Source: Ochrobactrum chromiisoli (GTDB lineage: Bacteria > Pseudomonadota > Alphaproteobacteria > Rhizobiales > Rhizobiaceae). From it: a DNA stretch of 64,000 nt. The notes beneath the pieces are model-generated. The model made no database searches, had not been told where the DNA came from, and worked only from the letters and a program-made list of their open reading frames with translations. Made by a program: the position numbers and the translations under genes. This document shows positions 53,978 to 61,846 of this stretch, piece after piece. The stretch lies in assembly GCF_026241335.1 (NCBI RefSeq), contig NZ_JAPHAV010000009.1, forward strand, positions 62,001 through 126,000, read 5' to 3'. Positions within the stretch are counted from its first letter, which is position 1. Each line of letters opens with the position of its first letter.

Positions 53978-55142
53978 TGTGGTGATTGTCGCGGCAGCAC
54001 GCACCGCAGTCGGAAGGTTTATGGGCTCCTTCGCCAACACGCCGGCACACCAATTAGGTGCTGCTGTGATCAAAGCATTGCTGGAACGTACCAATGTGCC
54101 TGCCGAAAATGTGGACGAGGTCATTCTTGGCCAGGTACTCACAGCGGGACAGGGACAAAATCCGGCGAGGCATGCAACTATTCTTGCGGGATTACCAATC
54201 ACCACAACAGCGTTTGGTATTAATCAAGTTTGTGGGTCCGGTTTACGGGCAGTCGCGCTTGCGGCGCAGCAGATTATGGCGGGTGATGCAAAGGTTGTCA
54301 TTGCAGGTGGTCAGGAGTCTATGTCGCTCTCCGTCCATTGTCAGCACTTGCGTGTACCAGCGAAGATGGGGGCTGTTACACTCGTTGATACGATGTTGTC
54401 CGATGGTCTGATGGACGCCTTCAACTCTTATCACATGGGCATCACTGCCGAAAATATTGCAAAGGCGTATGGGATTTCGCGCCAGCAACAGGATGATCTC
54501 GCTTTGCGTTCTCAACAGAAGGCTGCGGCAGCTCAGGCTGAAGGGCGATTTGATACAGAGATTGTACCCTTCTCGATTGAAACGAGGAAAGGAACCATCA
54601 TTATAAATAGCGACGAATATATCAAGTCAGATGCCAGCGCGGAAAAAATGGCGGTGCTCCGGCCAGCTTTTGAGAAAGACGGAACTGTCTCCGCCGGAAA
54701 CTCGTCCGGTCTTAATGACGGCGCCGCAGCACTTATGGTCATGTCGCGCAATGAAGCGGAGCAGCGCGACCTTCCCGTTCTTGCGCGTATTGTTTCCTGG
54801 GCAACAGCTGGCGTCGATCCCGAATTGATGGGTATCGGACCAGTTCCGGCATCGCGAAAAGCACTGGCCAAAGCGGGATGGGATGCCGTTGAACTTGATC
54901 TGATAGAAGCAAATGAGGCTTTTGCGGCTCAGGCATGTGCCGTTAATGAGCAAATGGGTTGGGACATAGATCGAGTGAACGTGAATGGGGGCGCAATTGC
55001 CATCGGTCATCCCATTGGCGCATCCGGCGCTCGTATCCTTGTCAGCCTCGTTCATGAGATGAAGCGCAGAAAGGCCCGAAAAGGGCTTGCCACTCTTTGC
55101 ATTGGTGGTGGCATGGGCGTGGCAATGTGCCTGGAAGCTTAA
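53970..55142 (+). CDS. Acetyl-CoA acetyltransferase / 3-oxoacyl-CoA thiolase
   Basis: A 390-residue thiolase. Nucleophile Cys88 lies in [15 protein letters not shown], the base His in [19 protein letters not shown] (about residue 348) and the second Cys in [13 protein letters not shown]. The sequence follows the AtoB/PhaA branch (biosynthetic thiolases), though PcaF thiolases are similar. It cleaves acetoacetyl-CoA, or 3-oxoadipyl-CoA if it acts as PcaF. It closes a three-gene operon with the CoA-transferase. Its TAA stop is the first codon-length of the inserted repeat. Confidence 0.87.
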   Translation: MTDVVIVAAARTAVGRFMGSFANTPAHQLGAAVIKALLERTNVPAENVDEVILGQVLTAGQGQNPARHATILAGLPITTTAFGINQVCGSGLRAVALAAQQIMAGDAKVVIAGGQESMSLSVHCQHLRVPAKMGAVTLVDTMLSDGLMDAFNSYHMGITAENIAKAYGISRQQQDDLALRSQQKAAAAQAEGRFDTEIVPFSIETRKGTIIINSDEYIKSDASAEKMAVLRPAFEKDGTVSAGNSSGLNDGAAALMVMSRNEAEQRDLPVLARIVSWATAGVDPELMGIGPVPASRKALAKAGWDAVELDLIEANEAFAAQACAVNEQMGWDIDRVNVNGGAIAIGHPIGASGARILVSLVHEMKRRKARKGLATLCIGGGMGVAMCLEA

Positions 55143-55290
55143 AGCATGTCGCGGAAAAGTGGGAAGCTCCTTCGCGGGGAAATCAGTCCACCGGACTGAT
55201 TTCTATTCCCGCTACGATCCGAGACGGCTATGCGTAAAATAAGAAGATAGAGCAAGCGTATTGGGTATGATTAAGCGCGACACACTCTAA
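55139..55290. repeat. Dispersed repeat, class II, full-length copy with terminal inverted repeats
   Basis: The left end TTAAAGCATGTCGCG and the reverse complement of the right end, TTAGAGTGTGTCGCG, are 15-bp inverted repeats. A central palindrome AATCAGTCCACCGGACTGATT follows the left third. At about 150 bp this looks like a miniature transposable element without coding capacity. Both ends make stop codons: TAA of the thiolase on the left, TAG of a 32-codon frame on the right. Confidence 0.8.
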
Positions 55291-55385
55291 GCCGAGATAC
55301 GCGACCATCCAATAAATGCCTGGTCAGCAGCATGAACCGGAACCAGCAGTCCATTTTTCCATCGATGAACAGGGTTCTGCGTCAT
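55287..55385 (-). CDS. Small reading frame of 32 codons, possibly a truncated gene
   Basis: On the minus strand an ATG with GGAGAC upstream opens MTQNPVHRWKNGLLVPVHAA and ends in ISA just at the repeat end. The start signals look genuine and the frame is downstream of the cupin gene in the same orientation, so it may be the start of a former operon gene cut off by the repeat. No family was recognised. It might equally be a real small peptide. Outside this frame, the rest of the gap 55143-55455 holds only the repeat. Confidence 0.3.
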   Translation of the reverse strand: MTQNPVHRWKNGLLVPVHAADQAFIGWSRISA

Positions 55386-55455
55386 TTTTTGTCTCCAGAC
55401 ATAAAGCAGATCATGCAGCCGTATAAGGCTGCATCTTCTGGGATGTGATTTCGTT

Positions 55456-55803
55456 TCAGATTTCAGGCAGAGGTGCGTATTCCGGTCGAGCCGGGGTGAA
55501 AACATCAATATTGATGACCTCTTCGTCACCGACGACAACGGCATGATGCATTATATCTGGTGGGATGACGACAATGCCGCCGGGCCCCATTCGGGTGACG
55601 GACTCACCGATGTGAAAATCAGCGGTGCCCGAAACGATGTATGCGATCTGTTCGTTCGGGTGTTTATGGGGCTTAGGCTCGTGGCCTGGCTGCAAGCGGT
55701 GCAGCGCCAAAGTTGCTCCATTGCCCGAAAAGGCTTTCTGTTCCACACCGGCGCGGATCGTTTTCCACTCGATTTTAGACCAGTCGATCTGATGGATATT
55801 CAT
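55456..55803 (-). CDS. Small cupin-domain protein
   Basis: A 115-residue single cupin. Metal ligands are in PKPHKHPNEQIAYIVSG (His, His, Glu) and PPDIMHHAVVVGDEE (His). Such proteins are often sugar isomerases, dioxygenase-like enzymes or pathway accessory proteins. The gene is 5 nt from the aldolase gene and belongs to the same minus-strand operon. Its activity cannot be assigned. Confidence 0.82.
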   Translation of the reverse strand: MNIHQIDWSKIEWKTIRAGVEQKAFSGNGATLALHRLQPGHEPKPHKHPNEQIAYIVSGTADFHIGESVTRMGPGGIVVIPPDIMHHAVVVGDEEVINIDVFTPARPEYAPLPEI

Positions 55804-55808
55804 ATTTA

Positions 55809-56561
55809 TTACTCCTTGATATTGTGGACTGCGCTCATCAGCTGGCTTGCTCCGTTGCGAAGCAGGCCCTGATCGGAGCCACAGACAAAAACGGTCATGC
55901 CGCGTTGATGCAGGAGACGAATAGGGTTGGCATCGGGAACGAAAAGGCCAGATGCTTTTCCATGACGTTTTGCGGCTGCGATAACCTGATCAATGGCTTT
56001 GTGCATTTCAGGTGCATCGGCTGCACAGCCAAGCGAGAGGGATAAATCCTGCGGCCCGATGAACAGCACGTCCACCTCGGGTAGCGCTGCGATTTCATCA
56101 AGCGCATCAAGCGCGCAGGCATCCTCAATCTGGGCCAGAAAAACAGTCTGAGAATCGGATGACGCACGGTAATCGGACGCATGCATGCGGCCATATTCGC
56201 CTGCGCGGCCAGACGGGGAAAACCCACGTCCGCGCGCATATTTCATCGCGTCAGCGACTGCATTTGCATCGGATGCGCTGCGAATATGTGGAACCATAAC
56301 GCCGCTACAGCCCAGATCAAGCGCAGGCCATATGGCGGCGGGCGCGGCAAGAGATGCCCGGATCATGACAGGCAACCCGACCGCGCGCCCAGCCATTGCG
56401 ATCAGGTCGAGCACTTCGATCCCAATTGGTGCATGTTCCTGATCTGCGACAATAAAATCCATGCCACCCAACCCAAGCAATTCGGTAATCTGAGGGCTTG
56501 GTGTTTTCTGGAACGGGCCAACCAGCAGCTCTCCGGCTTTAATGCGTTCGCGCAGGTTCAT
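55809..56561 (-). CDS. HpcH/HpaI-family class II aldolase
   Basis: A 250-residue TIM-barrel aldolase. It carries FIVADQEHAPIGIEVL (catalytic His), VMIRAS (Arg), DLGCSGVMVPHIRSA and AQIEDACALDALDEI (metal Glu), then LFIGPQDLSLSLG. The family cleaves 2-keto-3-deoxy or 4-hydroxy-2-oxo acids to pyruvate plus an aldehyde. In this operon it probably performs the final cleavage step. The substrate is unknown. It is 56 nt downstream of the flavoprotein gene. Confidence 0.85.
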   Translation of the reverse strand: MNLRERIKAGELLVGPFQKTPSPQITELLGLGGMDFIVADQEHAPIGIEVLDLIAMAGRAVGLPVMIRASLAAPAAIWPALDLGCSGVMVPHIRSASDANAVADAMKYARGRGFSPSGRAGEYGRMHASDYRASSDSQTVFLAQIEDACALDALDEIAALPEVDVLFIGPQDLSLSLGCAADAPEMHKAIDQVIAAAKRHGKASGLFVPDANPIRLLHQRGMTVFVCGSDQGLLRNGASQLMSAVHNIKE

Positions 56562-56617
56562 ATATTTCCCCTTTGCTTATTCCTGTGATGCGGTTCATCA
56601 TTGTGAGATGCGTGAAG

Positions 56618-57694
56618 TTATGCGTCTTGTGATACGCTACCTGTTTCATGCACAGGCGATGGAATGAAATGACGCCAATGCTCATCGCGTTTCGGCATGT
56701 CGGCAAATCGTTTGCGCGCATCAGCAGCGCGGCCAATGACCTGCGCAATGGTCACGTCTTTGGCTTTGCACCAGGCGTCTAAATCGCTGACCGCATCGGA
56801 CAGAACCTGCCAGCCGCGTAGCATGACTTCAGAAGACAAACCAACTGCTGAAGCGCCCGCCAGCACCATGCGCGCGGCGTCATGACCACTTGTTGCGCCG
56901 TTAATGCCGATCAGTGATGATGATGGGCCCATCAGAGCGCGTGTATTAGCCAACCAGTGACAGGTGAGTGGCAGATTCCAAAAACCTCCAATGCCACCAC
57001 TGGTGCTCAACATGGGTGCCATCGTGTCCAGATCGGGAACCATCCCAAGCGCGCGCCCAGCCATGACAACGCTTTCTGCGCCTGCTGCAAAGGCTGCCTG
57101 AGCAAGTTCTGGCACGCGCTCGCTTTGACCTGTGATCTTGATCCAAACAGGAATATCAAGTGCCTGCACCATCATCGCTGTCAGTACGCCCACGCGTTCA
57201 GGCGAAAACTCTGTAGAAACAGCATCTTTTGCAGCCTGACTGGCATAGGGCGTGCCTATATTAAATTCCAGAACCTTAAAACCCGCAGACTGAATGGCTT
57301 TTGCCATCGTCACTGCTGGCTCTGGCTGGGCCAGAATAAGCGACGCGACATAAAGACAATCATGCTGACGCGCCAGCTGATCCATTTCGATCGATTGTGC
57401 CAGCCAGTCGCTAAACCCCAGTGGATGAAGACCCGAGCGCGAAAGAATGGTTGCCGGTGGTGCATCGGCACGCCATGGTACGGGGTGCCAATCCGCCCCA
57501 AGTGCAACATACTCGGCGCGGGTCAGCTGTTCTTTTGCCGCTTGCGATTCATTTGTGGATTTGCCCACAACTGCGCCGGCACCACTCAGTATTGCCGAGC
57601 GTATACCATCGACATCGATCATGTGTTCACCCGCAGCCGCTATAATCGGGTTTTTAAGGGTTAACCGGCCAATGCGGGTCTTAAGGCGGTTCAT
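56618..57694 (-). CDS. Dihydroorotate dehydrogenase-like flavoprotein
   Basis: A 358-residue FMN-barrel protein. It begins RIGRLTLKNPIIAAAGEHM and has ILSGAGAVVGKSTNES, VLEFNIGTPYASQ, VWIKITGQSE and NGATSGHDAARMVLAGASAVGLSSEVML. The layout is that of class I dihydroorotate/dihydropyrimidine dehydrogenases, but the usual NxSCPN motif reads FNIGTPYASQ, so the substrate pocket differs. It lies 10 nt downstream of dctM. It probably oxidises or reduces the imported compound. Not a pyrimidine enzyme by context alone. Confidence 0.75.
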   Translation of the reverse strand: MNRLKTRIGRLTLKNPIIAAAGEHMIDVDGIRSAILSGAGAVVGKSTNESQAAKEQLTRAEYVALGADWHPVPWRADAPPATILSRSGLHPLGFSDWLAQSIEMDQLARQHDCLYVASLILAQPEPAVTMAKAIQSAGFKVLEFNIGTPYASQAAKDAVSTEFSPERVGVLTAMMVQALDIPVWIKITGQSERVPELAQAAFAAGAESVVMAGRALGMVPDLDTMAPMLSTSGGIGGFWNLPLTCHWLANTRALMGPSSSLIGINGATSGHDAARMVLAGASAVGLSSEVMLRGWQVLSDAVSDLDAWCKAKDVTIAQVIGRAADARKRFADMPKRDEHWRHFIPSPVHETGSVSQDA

Positions 57695-57704
57695 GATGTT
57701 TCCT

Positions 57705-58979
57705 TCATCCCATCATACGAGGCAGAGACAGTACAATCTCAGGAACAAGTGCAATGAACGCGAGAACAAGAATAGCCAGACCAATCATCGGCAATGCGTG
57801 AAGTGCAATTTTTTCCATTGGCCTTCGGGTGACACCTGCAATAACGAACAAACACAGACCGACGGGTGGGGTAACAAAGCCAATGAGCACATTGAAAACA
57901 ACCATGACGCCCAGATGAACCGGGTCCATCCCCAAAGTCGTTCCGATCGCTGTCAGAGCCGGGACGGTGAGAATGAGGACGCCGATCGTGTCCAGAAACA
58001 TGCCCAGAACCAGCAGAATAATATTGACCATCAACAAAATGATGAGCGGGTTATCCGAGATTGTGGTCAGTCCTGCGACCGCCTTTTGAGGCAATTGCTC
58101 GATAGCGAAAATAAACGCAACCACATTGGCCATGGCTATGAGCACGTAGATCGCAGCACTCAGAATTGCTGTGTTGACGAAAGCGCGTTTTAGGAAAGTT
58201 AATGTCAGTGCCCGATAGATCAGCCCGGAAACGATCAGCGCATAAATCGCAGCGACAGCTGCTGCTTCAGTTGGCGTGAAGATGCCGCCACGGATCCCGA
58301 CAACAATGATAACAGGCAACAACATCACCGGAATGGCATGGATAGCTGAGCGCATGATCTCCGAAAAAGGCATGGGAGCCGCGCGTGGATAATTCCGCTT
58401 TCTGGCGATGAAAATAGCGTAGACTGACAGCACAACTGCCAGAATAACACCGGGTACGACACCGGCGATCATCAAGGCTGAAATCGATGTGCCGGACAGA
58501 GCACCGTAGATGATCATTGCAATTGATGGCGGAACCAGGGGCGCCATGAGTGATGACACTGCAATCAACGCGCCGGAATAATCAACATCATAACCCTGAC
58601 GCTTCATATCCGGAATGAGGACGGTGCCAAGCGCTGCAGCATCAGCTGCTGCGGAACCAGAGACGCCACCAAACAGAAATGCGCCCCATACTGCAGTCAG
58701 CGATAGGCCACCGCGAAAGCGTCCGACCACCGAATTTGCCAAACCAACCAGCTTTTTGGTCAGGCCACCGACATCCATGATATTCCCGGCAAGAATGAAC
58801 AGTGGAATTGCGAGCAGAACGAACATATCCATGCCCGCGATCATGCGCTGCGGCAGGGTGATCAGAAATCGCGTCTGGTCGGTCATCACAAAATAACCAA
58901 GCGCACTGGCTCCAAGTACGAAGGCGATAGGCATGCCAATCAGCAAGAAGAAAAAGAAGAAAGCACCAAGCCAGATCAT
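57705..58979 (-). CDS. TRAP transporter large permease (DctM family)
   Basis: A 424-residue protein with about 12 helices, showing AIPLFILAGNIMDVGGLTKKLV, FGGVSGSAAADAAALGTVLIP, IFTPTEAAAVAAIYALIVSG and GFVTPPVGLCLFVI. It is the channel subunit of the IclR-controlled system. It overlaps the dctQ stop by 4 nt and is followed by the flavoprotein gene. Confidence 0.92.
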   Translation of the reverse strand: MIWLGAFFFFFLLIGMPIAFVLGASALGYFVMTDQTRFLITLPQRMIAGMDMFVLLAIPLFILAGNIMDVGGLTKKLVGLANSVVGRFRGGLSLTAVWGAFLFGGVSGSAAADAAALGTVLIPDMKRQGYDVDYSGALIAVSSLMAPLVPPSIAMIIYGALSGTSISALMIAGVVPGVILAVVLSVYAIFIARKRNYPRAAPMPFSEIMRSAIHAIPVMLLPVIIVVGIRGGIFTPTEAAAVAAIYALIVSGLIYRALTLTFLKRAFVNTAILSAAIYVLIAMANVVAFIFAIEQLPQKAVAGLTTISDNPLIILLMVNIILLVLGMFLDTIGVLILTVPALTAIGTTLGMDPVHLGVMVVFNVLIGFVTPPVGLCLFVIAGVTRRPMEKIALHALPMIGLAILVLAFIALVPEIVLSLPRMMG

Positions 58980-59461
58980 TCGTGTGCCTCCAGTATTTCA
59001 GCGTCTTTTATGCCGAAGATTTCGGCCATAATGATATGGACGGCTAAAAGTGCCGATCCTATAACGATTGAAATATTGACCCAGAACAAAGAGAAGCCGA
59101 GCGTTGGGGAGAGCTGTAGTTGTGTCTTCATCGCAAATTTCCAACCGTACCAAGCGATGAAGCCCAGAAAGGTCAGCATTCCCAGTAATGATATGAGATC
59201 GCAGATGCGGCGGATCGGCGAGGGAAAATGGTCCACCAGAAACCGCATGCCGAGGAACTGGCCTCGTGAATATGCCACGCCCGCACCCAGCATAACCATC
59301 CAGATCATGGTTACTCGCATCAGTTCCTCAGACCAGACAAGCGAATCTCCGGCCACATAACGGAACCAGACCTGTAGGCCGCCAAGGAGTGTGACCAGCG
59401 TGATGCCTGCGAGGCAAATGCTTTCAATCACAGTGACGTAGCATTGTTGCAGTCGCTTCAT
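58976..59461 (-). CDS. TRAP transporter small permease (DctQ family)
   Basis: A 161-residue protein with four helices. It contains LLGGLQVWFRYVAGDSLVW, SEELMRVTMIWMVMLGAGV and YSRGQFLGMRFLVD. The ATG at 59461 starts the hydrophobic part directly; a longer frame to 59542 overlaps dctP and is rejected. It follows dctP by 34 nt. Confidence 0.85.
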   Translation of the reverse strand: MKRLQQCYVTVIESICLAGITLVTLLGGLQVWFRYVAGDSLVWSEELMRVTMIWMVMLGAGVAYSRGQFLGMRFLVDHFPSPIRRICDLISLLGMLTFLGFIAWYGWKFAMKTQLQLSPTLGFSLFWVNISIVIGSALLAVHIIMAEIFGIKDAEILEAHE

Positions 59462-59495
59462 TTTTGCATATCCCGATAGATTGGATGCGCCGAGA

Positions 59496-60482
59496 TCACT
59501 TCGCGCCATTGAGAGCGGCAGCCTCATCAGCAAAGGCTGCAATCAACGGATCGCCTGCCTTGTATTTCTCGACCAGCGGGACAAAAACTTCGCGCATCTG
59601 CTCTTTCATTTCTGCTGAAGGCTCAATTACCGGGATATTGCGCTCAGCCAGTGTTGCGAGCACGCGTTTATCCTGCTCGGCAACTGCCATAACCTGCGGA
59701 TGAACGGTTTCCGCAACAGCGTCGAGCATCGCCTTTTGCTGAGCAGGGTCCAATGTTTCAAACGTGTCTTTGTTGATCAGAAGGAATGAAGGCCAGAAGT
59801 AATGGCCTGTCAGAGTGACACCCTTGGCGACTTCGTAATATTTTTCAGAGTCAATCGAAGACAGATTGATCTCAACCGCATCGAGTGCGCCGGTTTCCAG
59901 AGCCGAATAGACTTCACCATAAGCCATCGGTGTTGGATTGGTTTTGAGAGCCTTCCAAATGTCGATAAATAATGGCGCAGGTGGAACGCGTGTTTTCAGG
60001 CCTTTAAGGTCAGCCAGCGATTCAACCGGCTTACCAACACTCAGGAAGTGACGTTGACCACCTTCATAAAGCCCAAGCGCAATCATGCCATGGTCTTTGA
60101 TTTTATCCATGATAGCCCGTGCGGAGCCAGATACTGCCAGCGCAGCAAAACTTTCATAATCGGGTATGATTCCCGGCAGTTGTAATGCATTGATAGATGG
60201 AATCATTGTCGCAAGAGCGGAAGAGGAATTAACGGTCATGTCAATCGTGCCCAGCTCAACCCCCTCCATCAGTTCCTTGACATCACCGAGCTGGCGGGAA
60301 GGGAAAATCTCGATTTTTACGTCGCCATTCGAGATTCGCTCTACCGCTTCTTTGAAGCGAACAGCCGTATCGTGAATGGGATGACTTTCGAAAACCGCGT
60401 GTCCCAAACGAAGAGTAACCGGTTCCGCATAAGCACCATGCCCAATCACGCCCATCATGGCTGCCAGGAAATAAGCCTTCAT
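59496..60482 (-). CDS. TRAP solute-binding protein of the IclR-controlled cluster
   Basis: A 328-residue DctP protein. The signal peptide MKAYFLAAMMGVIGHGAYA is followed by EPVTLRLGHAVFESHP. Core motifs: LKGLKTRVPPAPLFIDIWK, NPTPMAYGEVYSALETGALD and FWPSFLLINKDTF. GGGAGG precedes the ATG. It is the first gene of a six-gene minus-strand operon (P, Q, M, flavoprotein, aldolase, cupin). Its promoter, with an IclR-type operator right after the -10, lies 20-75 nt upstream. Confidence 0.9.
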   Translation of the reverse strand: MKAYFLAAMMGVIGHGAYAEPVTLRLGHAVFESHPIHDTAVRFKEAVERISNGDVKIEIFPSRQLGDVKELMEGVELGTIDMTVNSSSALATMIPSINALQLPGIIPDYESFAALAVSGSARAIMDKIKDHGMIALGLYEGGQRHFLSVGKPVESLADLKGLKTRVPPAPLFIDIWKALKTNPTPMAYGEVYSALETGALDAVEINLSSIDSEKYYEVAKGVTLTGHYFWPSFLLINKDTFETLDPAQQKAMLDAVAETVHPQVMAVAEQDKRVLATLAERNIPVIEPSAEMKEQMREVFVPLVEKYKAGDPLIAAFADEAAALNGAK

Positions 60483-60501
60483 TCTAATCCCTCCCAAGAT
60501 C

Positions 60502-60556
60502 GTTCTCAAATAGAGAACTCTGTTCTTAATAAAAACGACGTGCTAGCATCTGTCAA
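60502..60556 (-). promoter_or_regulatory. Promoter and three-half-site operator of the TRAP operon
   Basis: On the minus strand, TTGACA (60551-60556), a 17-nt spacer and TTTATT (60528-60533) form a sigma70-like promoter. Directly after it, 60502-60527 holds half-sites that on the plus strand read GTTCTC-N5-GAGAAC-N3-GTTCTT. The perfect palindrome GTTCTC-AAATA-GAGAAC is included. The mirror arrangement occurs at 61646. The site would cover the transcription start, fitting repression by the adjacent IclR protein. Confidence 0.6.
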
Positions 60557-60680
60557 CAGCAACATGTCAAACACGTGTAATGAACCTGTAGTTTGCAACA
60601 ATAGAAAGCTATCGCGGGAAAGATTTTCTTAGTAAATTCAATTCTGTAGATGGTGCGCATCATTGAAATTAGGAGAGATC

Positions 60681-61442
60681 GTGACTGGAACAGACAATGT
60701 TAAGGCCGCTGAGCTATGTCTGCGGATATTGGAACATGTTGCTTTCTCACCTGAACGCGACAGCGTCACGCAGATTGCCGAAAGCTTTGGAATCGCCAAG
60801 AGTGCAGCATTCAAACATCTACATACGCTGATCAGTCGTGGTCTGGTTGTTCAGGACCCATCGACCAGTCGTTATCGGCTTGGCCCAAAAGCGTGGTTGA
60901 TCGGGCAGCAGGCGCAAAGTCTGAATGATATTACGGCAATCGCTTTGCCGTTTATGATGGCGGCCCGCAATGAAACCGGATTGGCGGTAGTCTTATCTAC
61001 TCCAATGCCGGCCTCCGCTTATGTCGTTTTGACCTGCCCGAGTACACATCAGATAGAGATCGGTGTGCGCACTGGCAGCCATCTGGCATTGCATGCCTCT
61101 GCGCAGGGGAAAGTCTTTCTGGCTATGGGAGGCAGCAACCTCTCGGAGCTGAAAAAGACTTCGTTGACGCCAGTTACACCGCATACAATTACCAGTTGGG
61201 AAGTGTTGGAAGACGAATTGAAAAAGGTGCGGGAATATGGGTTCGCTTCTGCTCCGCAGGAGGCCTTGCTGGGCATAAATGCCATGGCTGCGCCTGTGAT
61301 CAATTATGACAACAAGCTGATAGCAAGCATTTGTTTTGTCGGTTCTGTGCAGCATATTCCGGACGTGCCAGACCCTGCACTGATTAATCGTTTGCTGCGG
61401 TTGGCCAAGGATATTTCAAGCGCTTTCGGTCATGTGAATTAA
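60681..61442 (+). CDS. IclR-family transcriptional regulator
   Basis: A 253-residue regulator. The winged helix (about 5-75) includes SVTQIAESFGIAKSAAFKHLHTL and RGLVVQDPSTSRYRLGPKAW. The effector domain (90-250) has STPMPASAYVVLTCPSTHQI, GSHLALHASAQGKVFLA and EALLGINAMAAPVIN. The GTG at 60681 is used because AGGAGAG precedes it; a TTG 18 nt earlier is the alternative. It lies between the divergent TRAP operon and the hydrolase gene, both carrying matching operator candidates. Confidence 0.85.
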   Translation: MTGTDNVKAAELCLRILEHVAFSPERDSVTQIAESFGIAKSAAFKHLHTLISRGLVVQDPSTSRYRLGPKAWLIGQQAQSLNDITAIALPFMMAARNETGLAVVLSTPMPASAYVVLTCPSTHQIEIGVRTGSHLALHASAQGKVFLAMGGSNLSELKKTSLTPVTPHTITSWEVLEDELKKVREYGFASAPQEALLGINAMAAPVINYDNKLIASICFVGSVQHIPDVPDPALINRLLRLAKDISSAFGHVN

Positions 61443-61846
61443 AAGCGTATTCCGAAAAGCGCGCCTACTTTTGGGGCAAGTGGGTATTCTCTGATACAAC
61501 TGACGAGCCTGGGAACAATTCGCAGGATCCATTTTTGTCCGACCGCAATCGTGTAATCGGCGGCAAATTCGGGGTAAATCTACTTTGATCAGCTTTATCA
61601 AACGCCATTCTCACGCGTTGACACTGATGCGGAAAACACTCATAAGAGAACAAGGTTCTTAATATGAGAACGATTCAGTTGTCTGCATTGGGTCGTAAAA
61701 AGGCATTCCTTTCTCAGGAAGCCGCTGGGCGTTCGCCAGATGAGCGTTTTGTTTTCATGTCATGATCTCGGCATCCAGTGCTTCAATCATGTGGTGAACA
61801 TCAGGCAGCCTTCTTACTGATGCTGACTATTACGGGAGGAATTGGT
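61443..61846. other. Gap between iclR and hydrolase gene, containing promoter and leader
   Basis: The first 60 bp (TTAAAAGCGTATTCCG...) resemble an eroded dispersed-repeat end after the iclR stop. A promoter and operator lie at 61618-61671. From there a leader of about 175 nt runs to the hydrolase start. It contains a 33-codon frame from 61664 (MRTIQLSALGRKKAF) without evidence of being a gene. No other feature is recognised. Confidence 0.4.
61618..61671 (+). promoter_or_regulatory. Promoter and three-half-site operator of the hydrolase gene
   Basis: TTGACA (61618-61623), a 17-nt spacer and CATAAG (61641-61646) are followed by GAGAAC-N3-GTTCTT-N5-GAGAAC (61646-61671). This is the reverse-complement layout of the site upstream of the TRAP operon and has the same position relative to its -10 box. 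Both promoters are therefore likely controlled by the IclR protein encoded between them. Confidence 0.6.

Noticed and set aside
61443-61500. Further copy of the dispersed repeat after iclR
   Set aside because: Only TTAAAAGCGTATTCCGAAAAG resembles a repeat end; too little similarity to list it as a copy.
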